Positions 58,229 through 64,000 of a stretch of 64,000 nucleotides of DNA are shown here, one piece after another. Every line of letters begins with the position of its first letter. Within the stretch, counting starts at the first letter, position 1. The position numbers and the translations under genes are program-made. A model generated the notes under the pieces. That model worked only from the letters and a program-made list of their open reading frames with translations. It was not told the DNA's origin and made no database searches. This DNA is from Nilaparvata lugens (Eukaryota; Arthropoda; Insecta; Hemiptera; Delphacidae). The stretch lies in contig NC_052514.1 of NCBI RefSeq assembly GCF_014356525.2, positions 7,912,837 to 7,976,836 on the forward strand, in the 5' to 3' direction.

Positions 58229-58432
58229 TTAAATAGAATTATATTCTTCTCTCACTGCATCCCATGTCTTGCTTTTATCTTTTATTGAATATTTATGTGT
58301 CTTTTTATTTTCTATCACATTTTTATACTTTAGGCAGATCTCTACTAATTGTTCTTTTTCAACCTCTGCAAAATTCTTGCCCCGGTCTCGTTTCTCTGCC
58401 ATAATTATAATAATAACTTGAAAAAATATCAT
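58229..58432 (-). pseudogene. Myb/SANT-like (zeste-type) DNA-binding domain fragment
   Basis: The frame of 67 codons contains RDRGKNFAEVEKEQLVEICL, then KYKNVIENKKTHKYSIKDKS and WDAVREEYNSI. The tryptophan spacing and KNVIENKKTD-like centre match the Myb/SANT-like domain found in zeste-type regulators and in the accessory ORF of Harbinger transposons. ATG candidates are at 58432 and, better, MAEKRDRGKNF at about 58402. The frame stops right after the domain, so it is either a first exon or a truncated relic. It lies between copies of the GAGAAACC repeat, which favours a transposon origin. Confidence 0.6.
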
Positions 58433-58633
58433 TAACGTAGGAAAAAACCTTCAACTTGAACTTCACAACAAGCAGCAAGGAATAAACAAACAGGATTCAG
58501 TTGGTTACCATGGCTACCATATAAAGTTTGTTTACGAAAGTGGTCGGTTTGGAATCATGCCATGCTGCCAGATTCATTGAACAGATGAATTGCTATGGAT
58601 TCTATAAATATGTTTAAAGAACCAATAAAAATG

Positions 58634-58800
58634 GCAGTGCATGGAATGTTTTCAAGTAATGTGCACTAAAGATCAAGACGTATTATTTTGGGTAAAGTGA
58701 GATGAGAGAAGCTACATAATCTAGTTCAATTCCAGACCAAACATCAGCAAGAGATTTAGAATTAGAAGCTCACAGGTGATTGCAGCTGATCACAAGCAAG
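58634..58800 (-). promoter_or_regulatory. Orphan F-box upstream block (right arm)
   Basis: Inverted partner of 11940-12110: the minus strand reads GGTCTGGAATTGAACTAGAT and GTAGCTTCTCTCATCTCACT. It is followed on the minus strand by repeats and not by an F-box exon. Relic. Confidence 0.55.
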
Positions 58801-58999
58801 AATACTTTACAGCGCTAAAATTTATATTGATTCATATTCAATATCGGGGCAATGAGCTTTGCTCTGGAGTACAAAAGCATAGCAGCATTGTTTATATTTA
58901 TTAATACACAGAACACAATTCTTTAGAATGATTGGGGAAGGAACAACAGGCACAGCCCAAAACTGTATCTTCTACGAATTTTAATTTTTACACTCTAGT

Positions 59000-59540
59000 C
59001 CAAAAAGTAGGAAATACTACTATAGTAAAGTAGGAAGTACTACTATAGTAAAGTAGGAAATACTACTTTACTATGACTTAAAGCATCTGGTCCGCCATTT
59101 TGAATACACCTTATCATGTCATGCGATACATGATTTTGATACGGAATTCCAAGACATAAAAATGAATGGCCAAAACCACCAATCAATATCTCAAACCGTT
59201 TAGAAGATATTCACATTATCAATCATTATTAATCAATATCACTTATGTATTTCATTTCCGATTTCATATTGCATCATATTGATTGATAATGTGAATATCT
59301 TCTAAACGGTTTGAGATATAGATGTGTGGTTTCGCCATTCATTTTGTCTTGAAATTCCATATCGAAATCATGTATTGCATGACCACCTTCCTACTTGCAA
59401 AAATAAAGTTGAATTCAAAATGGCGGATCCAAGATGGCAGAACAGATTTTTCAAGTCGTAGTAAAGTAGTATTTTCAATTTGAGTAGGATGCCCAATCAC
59501 ACTCACCGTCAAATTATCTTTGTGCATAAGTAATTGAGCC
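59000..59540 (-). repeat. Right-arm 23-bp satellite and CCGCCATCTTGG foldback
   Basis: 59000-59075 holds about three inverted 23-bp satellite units. 59090-59540 is the foldback matching 10730-11200, with AATGGCGGATCCAAGATGGC at 59420 and the opposing arm at about 59090-59210. Confidence 0.75.
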
Positions 59541-60590
59541 GTTCTCGCACTTTACACTCACTCTATATGTTGGCAAGGTCACTAGTCAAGGTCCTATAAT
59601 AGGGGGCCTGACAAACGATTCAAATACAGCCAAACATGTAATTAAAAAAATGAACTGTAAATGATATCTACACTTTACATCCACAAATGCGTGCCCTCTG
59701 TGGGTTGGGGGAGCTTTGAGTCGATCATCGTACTCAAGAATGTGTTGAAAACCAGAATCCACCCACAGTATCCCTGCTTGTCATAGGAGGCGACTAAAAT
59801 GGACCTGAAGGCAACTCCAGAAGTAGCCTTGCCTTCAAACCCACAGGTTCTGCCCCATCAGGGCAGTTTCGGAGGGGCAAAAAGAAAAACTCAAAAGACC
59901 AGAGATGGATGAAAAACCAAGCACAATGTGGGTCAAGAGGCTGTGTCAAGGGTGGCCAGGTGCCCTAGAGGCAACTTGGCCGCCCCTTCCTCAGCGGAAG
60001 GACCTGGGTACAAAGAAGGCCAGGAGTGGAACTCACATAGATCACGAGTACTAATCAGTCTGAAGAGACTGCCAAGCATATGACACTGGATTGCGACAAT
60101 TATTGCAACCAGGTGATGAATGGAATGTTAGTATAGGGGAAAAACCCCTGGTTCTTGTAAAGGACATAGGTATTGGTTTGCCTGACTAACATACTACTTG
60201 GGAACACAATAAGCTTCGATTGATGTGTGAGGTTCTTTGAAAATTTGGATCCTTGAATCCGTCCCTTCAAATACAATAAACATCCACAACCTTCAATTCT
60301 ACAATCAATAGAACAGGATATAAATGAATAGAAGATGAGTAAGAAATAGTATCGAGTTGATACAACAATTATCTCCATCCATTGTAGATGGAGATGGATG
60401 TAATTTTAATCCTCAACACTTTTTAACATTAGCTTGATCGATGGAACAGTCATTCCCCACTCGATCATCTATAACAAGAATGAACAGTTGTTGATATTAT
60501 CCATCAATATTCTAAAGGAAATCTAGAAGGCGGAGAATTGGCAACGCTGTTCTTCCATCTTTCTTTACTGCCAAAATGACGTGGAACTCA
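59541..60590 (-). repeat. Right-arm single copy of the 1.3-kb left-arm unit
   Basis: Inverted match of 8165-9120 and 9441-10690, including GTGTGCCCCCTGTGGG-type sequence, the AAGGCAACTCCAGAAGTAGC block and the short F-box tail trace near 60440-60475 (TTGATCGATGGAACAGTCAT). The left arm holds two such units in tandem. No gene. Confidence 0.75.
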
Positions 60591-60706
60591 CTAAAGGACT
60601 GACAGCAATTCAACAGGCATTTGATTATTTCTGTTCTGGGAAGCTGAAACTATTTTTATATCATCCCTTTACATTTCAAATATTTTTTTGTGTGTTTAAC
60701 GAGGGT

Positions 60707-60813
60707 GATATAGCCCGCTGTGAACCCCGCCTTGAGTCATCCGGTGATATCGCCCCGATATGAACCCCGCCTAAAAGCAGTGAGGGTGATATCACCCCAA
60801 TGTGAACCCCGCC
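60707..60813 (-). repeat. GC-rich tandem repeat, right-arm copy
   Basis: Inverted counterpart of 7940-8051: three units of GGTGATATC...TGAACCCCGCC. Confidence 0.8.
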
Positions 60814-60844
60814 TAAAAGATGGCCAAATGTGAACCCCACTTAC

Positions 60845-61007
60845 GGTTCTGGTGATCCTGTATTCCCCAATGGGGGTTCCATGGTCTCCACTGCTTTCAC
60901 CTGATTGGTCCAAATCACAGCATCCGCTCACACTTTGGATGGGCTCCTTATGAAGTTGTGGCTCAACTCTCCCAACATCAGATTGTGCAGCCATCTTATC
61001 GCAATGT
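60845..61007 (-). other. Candidate exon with conserved splice sites (right-arm copy)
   Basis: Minus strand: acceptor TTTTTTTACGTTACAG and donor GTAAGT enclose 163 bp. An ATG in good context (GATAAGATGGCTGC) opens MAAQSDVGRVEPQLHKEP, then CCDLDQSGESSGDHGTP. Relative to the left copy there are 3 extra bases and one extra C in the CCCCC run near 60880, so the frames diverge after GDHGTP. No domain known. Confidence 0.42.
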
Positions 61008-61225
61008 CTGTAACGTAAAAAAAATAATACTGTGAAAATAATAGAATAAATGGACAAATAATAGAATATATTTAATGTTCAAATTAAAGCTATCGATTCA
61101 AAGTACAGGGTGATTATAAAAGAACTTTACAACTTTGAAAGCACATAAATATTCATTGAAATTACTTACAGAATTGAGAAAGGTGTCATTTTGTTACCAA
61201 ACACTTCAAGTTTAAGGTGTGGGTG

Positions 61226-61580
61226 TTATTTTGGTTCGATGTGACAGCCGTTGGTAATGCGACATACATCCCACCGATAGTCGATTTCTTGACACACTCG
61301 TACCAGTATACCAGCAGTAACTTGTGCAACCGCAGCGATCCGATTTTGGAGGTCATTAAGATTGTCTGGTAGAGGTGGAACATAAACCTTATCCTTAATA
61401 AACCCCACAGGAAGAAATCCATCAGTGTTAAATCCAGTGAGCGAGGTGGCCATGCAATTGGCCCTGCACGGCCAATCCAGCGGAGTTGAAAGCGAATGTC
61501 TAGAAAATCCAAAACTTCTCCGTGGAAATGAGCTGGTGCACCGTCATGCTGAAAGTAAAAGGACACTTGTTCATCTTGTT
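61226..61580 (-). pseudogene. Mariner transposase C-terminal half (left half of foldback)
   Basis: The minus strand reads FQHDGAPAHFHGEVLDFLD (second catalytic Asp) and IAWPPRSLDLT (third catalytic region), then after a frame change GFIKDKVYVPPLPDNLNDL and TNGCHIEPK before the stop at 61226. The DNA-binding domain and first catalytic Asp are absent. Confidence 0.85.
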
Positions 61581-61912
61581 CAGCATGACGGTGCACCAGC
61601 TCATTTCCACGGAGAAGTTTTAGTTTTGGAATTCTGCTTTCAACTTCGCTGGATTTACCATGCAGGGCCAATTGCATGGCTACCATGCTCACTGGAGCGA
61701 TGGATTTAACACCAATGGATTTCTTCCTGTGGGATTTCATTAAGGATAAGGTTTATGTTCCGCCTCTACCAGACAATCTTAATGACCTCCGAAATCGGAT
61801 CGCTACGGTTGCACAACTTAAGCCAAATATGCTGGTACGAGTGAGGCAAGAAATATTCCATCTGTGGGATGTAAGTCACATTACCAACGGCTGTCACATC
61901 AAACCAAAATAA
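61570..61912 (+). pseudogene. Mariner transposase C-terminal half (right half of foldback)
   Basis: Mirror copy on the plus strand: VQHDGAPAHFHGEVL, then (frame change near 61675) DLTPMDFFLWDFIKDKVY, VPPLPDNLNDLRNRIATVAQ and TNGCHIKPK, with the stop at 61912. The two halves differ at several positions, so the palindrome is not freshly formed or has been maintained imperfectly. Confidence 0.85.
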
Positions 61913-62208
61913 CACCCACACCTTAAACTTGAAGTGTTTTGTATCAAAATTACACCTTTCTCAATTCTGTAAGTAATTTCAATGAATATTTATGTGCTTT
62001 CAAAGTTGTAAAGTTCTTTTATAATCACTCTGTAGAATAAAATATACGGCCTAAGTGTAAATCAATGGTTACACTACCTGGCATAAAATTTTCGGTTGCA
62101 ATGATCTAATGTATTATTCAAATGACAATATTATAAAGAATTAGCTTACCCAGCGAACTTCATACCGCCAAAAAGTCAATGTATATCTTGTCACACTTGA
62201 CTTTATTA

Positions 62209-62308
62209 NNNNNNNNNNNNNNNNNNNNNNNNNNNNNNNNNNNNNNNNNNNNNNNNNNNNNNNNNNNNNNNNNNNNNNNNNNNNNNNNNNNNNNNNNNNN
62301 NNNNNNNN
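62209..62308. other. Assembly gap (100 N)
   Basis: Exactly 100 N, immediately outside the outer end of the right duplication arm. Continuity between the arm and the zinc-finger gene is therefore not proven. Confidence 0.99.
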
Positions 62309-63022
62309 TGTTATCACAGCGAAAGGCTTCCAGCAAAATTTGTTGTGGTTAGGTTTTCGTATCTCCAATTTATGTTGTTTATTTTTTCTTTGCTGCACTA
62401 TTCAAGTTTAAATTATAAATTTATAAGAAAAACAGGTAAGGTGACCTGTTGCCACCGTAGGGGTCCCTAAGAGGACGAACCGAACACCAATTGATCCGTA
62501 GGCAAACCGGAATCAGCCACAAAGGCTCATTTGAGGTCCGGAAAACAGCTGGACCATTTCTGATGAGTTTTGACCTGTTGCTATGCACTAAAGGACAGTG
62601 ATGACTGCCACTACTCTCCCACCACTCCTAGCGACTCCCTTCCCTCCAGGTAGTGCAAAAGCATGGCCTATCACCTCTCAGAAAGGAGAGAATTTCAGTC
62701 TTGTGAGATGACAACCGTGGTGTATCTGGAGGACACCGAACACCGCGGGGAGCCCAGCCGTCCCCAAGAGACCGCTCACCCTGCTGATCCAACCACCGGC
62801 CGGCACACACCACACTGTGAGCAGCATCCCCAACTCCGCCCCTCCACAGACGCCAGCCCAGGGTGACCCTGGCAATTTGAATAGAGTCAAGGTGTGGGCC
62901 AATACTCAGAACCTCAAAAAATATAGTTTGAAGCCTTTAGCTGTGATGACACAACAATGAATAGTGACATAAGTGTACACAAATGTTCAACACACTTGTC
63001 CTGTTATTAGTGACCACCCTAA
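62309..63022. mobile_element. GCTGGCCACTA-family MITE split by a GC-rich insert
   Basis: 62309-62433 (CAGCGAAAGGCTTCCAGC, ATGTTGTTTATTTTTTCTTT) and 62920-63022 (GCTGTGATGACACAACAATG, CTTGTCCTGTTATTAGTGAC) resemble the two ends of the MITE at 2637-2925. The intervening 62434-62900 is GC-richer (GGTAAGGTGACCTGTTGCCA onward) and unlike its surroundings. Its origin is not recognised; it may be a SINE or an LTR fragment. Confidence 0.5.
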
Positions 63023-63071
63023 GAAACACAGTAAAATAAATTTGAATGAGTACACGTAAAGTCACAAATTT

Positions 63072-63846
63072 TCAGCTAGTACTTGTTTCTCCTTCATGAT
63101 GTGTTCTTATATGTTTCTTCAAATTACCAGATAGAGCACATTTATAGTCACAATACTTGCAGCTGAAAGGTGTTTCTCCTGTATGTGTTCTGATATGTGA
63201 TTTCAAAGAACTTGATTGAGCACATTTATAGTCACAAAAGTCGCAGCTGAAAGGTGTTTCTCCTGTATGTGTTCTGATATGTGATTTCAAATTCCCTGCA
63301 GTAGCACATTTATAGTCACAATACTCGCAGCTGAAAGGTGTTTCTCCTGTATGTGTTCTGATATGTGATTTCAAATTACCTGACTGAGCACATTTAAAGT
63401 CACAATACTCGCAGCTGAAAGGTTTTTCTGCTCCTGTATGTGTTCTGATATGTTCCTTCAAAGTACTTGACCAAGCACATTTATAGTCACAATACTCGCA
63501 GCTGAAAGGTGTTTCTCCTGTATGTGTTCTGATATGTGATTTCAAAGCACTTGATTGAGCACATTATAGTCACATAAATCACAACTGAAAGGCTTTTCTC
63601 CAGTGTGTTTTCTCATGTGTCTCTTTAAATAACTGATCCATCTTGTTTCATAGCTGCAGTCAGCACAGCTGTAGAGCTTGATCTTTTTGCCAGCCAATGA
63701 TGGCTCAGTGCCGTCTTCCACTGGAGAGATTGAATGTGCATCCAGTTCACCCACTTTTGTTGCCTTTGCAGTTTCAGATGTGCTGAAGTTTGAAGGCCAC
63801 ATCTCCGGTTTACTCTCCACTGAACATCCTTCTGTCTCTTGCTCAA
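63072..63846 (-). CDS. C2H2 zinc-finger protein, terminal exon (one-base frameshift)
   Basis: Minus-strand exon starting after GGTGTTTGCAG (acceptor, AG at 63848-63847) with VEQETEGCSVESKPEMWPSN. Then come an acidic linker and seven C2H2 fingers to the stop at 63072. Finger 1 is YSCADCSYETRWISYLKRHM. Fingers 2-7 are nearly identical FSCxxCDYKCAxSxxLKxHI units of 28 residues joined by HTGETPFSC linkers. Such proteins bind DNA in the nucleus; the target is unknown. In finger 2 one base is missing (ACATTATAGT at 63561-63570; sister fingers have ACATTTATAGT), which shifts the frame to NVLNQVL and a stop at 63542. Fingers 3-7 are intact downstream. It could be a sequencing error in repetitive DNA or a recent pseudogene. 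Upstream exons lie beyond the window. Confidence 0.82.
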
Positions 63847-64000
63847 CTGCAAACACCAATAATGCAACTTGTAAATGATTGAAGCAGAATAAAGTAATGA
63901 TGATATCTAGTGTAAAACACTCACACAATTTTCCTTGCCTTACCTCAATAATTATAATAATGATTATAGAAACCAAGAGTTTTGCAGCCGATCGTAGAAA
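63847..64000 (-). other. Intron upstream of the zinc-finger exon
   Basis: A pyrimidine-rich stretch leading to the acceptor, with AATTATTATAATTATTGAGG AT repeats further out. The open frame through it has no domain and is treated as intron. Confidence 0.5.

Larger units (their letters stand above)
61106..62032. mobile_element. Foldback mariner element, TA target duplication
   Basis: 927 bp flanked by TA (61104-61105 and 62033-62034). The two halves (61106-61550 and 61582-62032) are inverted copies of each other around a 31-bp loop. Ends are CAGGGTGATTATAAAAGAAC and its complement with CAGAGTG. Each half encodes the same C-terminal part of a Tc1/mariner transposase reading outward from the centre. 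The left arm has the uninterrupted site at 7451-7462 (ATTCTATTTTGAA), so it inserted after the arms separated. Confidence 0.93.
34710..62150 (-). repeat. Right arm of the giant inverted duplication
   Basis: Reverse-complement partner of 7340-22921. It is longer than the left arm because it carries the Ty3/gypsy element (46208-53186), the foldback mariner (61106-62032), F-box copies E2 and most of E, the G-F interval and extra LINE sequence near 55.67-56.2 kb. Both arms share old insertions (for example the TTA-flanked MITE), so those predate the duplication. The mariner and LTR element are right-arm only. Confidence 0.88.

Noticed and set aside
63072..63545. 84-bp tandem repeats considered as a minisatellite or CRISPR-like array
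   Set aside because: The repeats encode C2H2 fingers with intact Cys/His spacing and have no spacers.

Overview
The window is AT-rich eukaryotic DNA, almost certainly from an insect. Evidence: spliced F-box genes with 3' splice acceptors, a C2H2 zinc-finger exon, and relics of Helitron, mariner, piggyBac, Ty3/gypsy and non-LTR elements. Several MITE families look to me like ones common in planthoppers (Hemiptera, Delphacidae), but that species-level guess rests on recall and was not searched. Two 100-base N gaps (2495-2594 and 62209-62308) mark scaffold joins. There are no operons, CRISPR arrays or tRNAs that I can see.

The dominant structure is one very large imperfect inverted duplication. 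The left arm (about 7340-22921, plus orientation) reappears reverse-complemented as the right arm (about 34710-62150). An unduplicated spacer of about 11.8 kb lies between them. Both arms carry members of one family of F-box/beta-propeller-like genes, oriented away from the window edges toward the spacer. Left-arm copies on the plus strand are A (14593-15911, frameshifted), B (17566-17969, 3' relic) and C (19112-20370, pseudogene). Right-arm copies on the minus strand are G (53761-55023, intact), F (44303-45682, intact), E2 (41300-42605, 2-bp deletion), E (38782-40080, start codon lost) and D (36387-37606, pseudogene). Relics of the family's 3' ends and upstream blocks lie further out in both arms (about 8.3-13.9 kb and 58.6-60.5 kb), so the cluster was once larger.

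Layout. 0-2.5 kb: decayed LINE and Helitron helicase on the minus strand. 2.6-7.3 kb: a MITE and a 5'-truncated non-LTR retrotransposon. 7.3-14 kb: nested repeats (GC-rich 45-bp repeats, a tandem duplication of about 1.3 kb, foldbacks, a 23-bp satellite). 14-23 kb: left-arm F-box copies. 23-34.7 kb: spacer with a piggyBac-like element and many hairpin MITEs but no convincing host gene. 34.7-45.7 kb: F-box copies D, E, E2 and F. 46.2-53.2 kb: a 6,979-bp Ty3/gypsy retrotransposon whose 5' LTR contains a long ORF. 53.8-55 kb: F-box copy G. 55-62 kb: LINE, Myb/SANT and repeat relics, then a foldback mariner. 63-63.85 kb: a seven-finger C2H2 zinc-finger terminal exon with a one-base frameshift.

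Only F-box copies F and G look able to encode full proteins. The zinc-finger gene may be real if its frameshift is a sequencing error. All mobile elements seen are decayed. The arms record their own history through reciprocal empty sites: the mariner, LTR and MITE insertions are each present in one copy and absent from a paralogous one.
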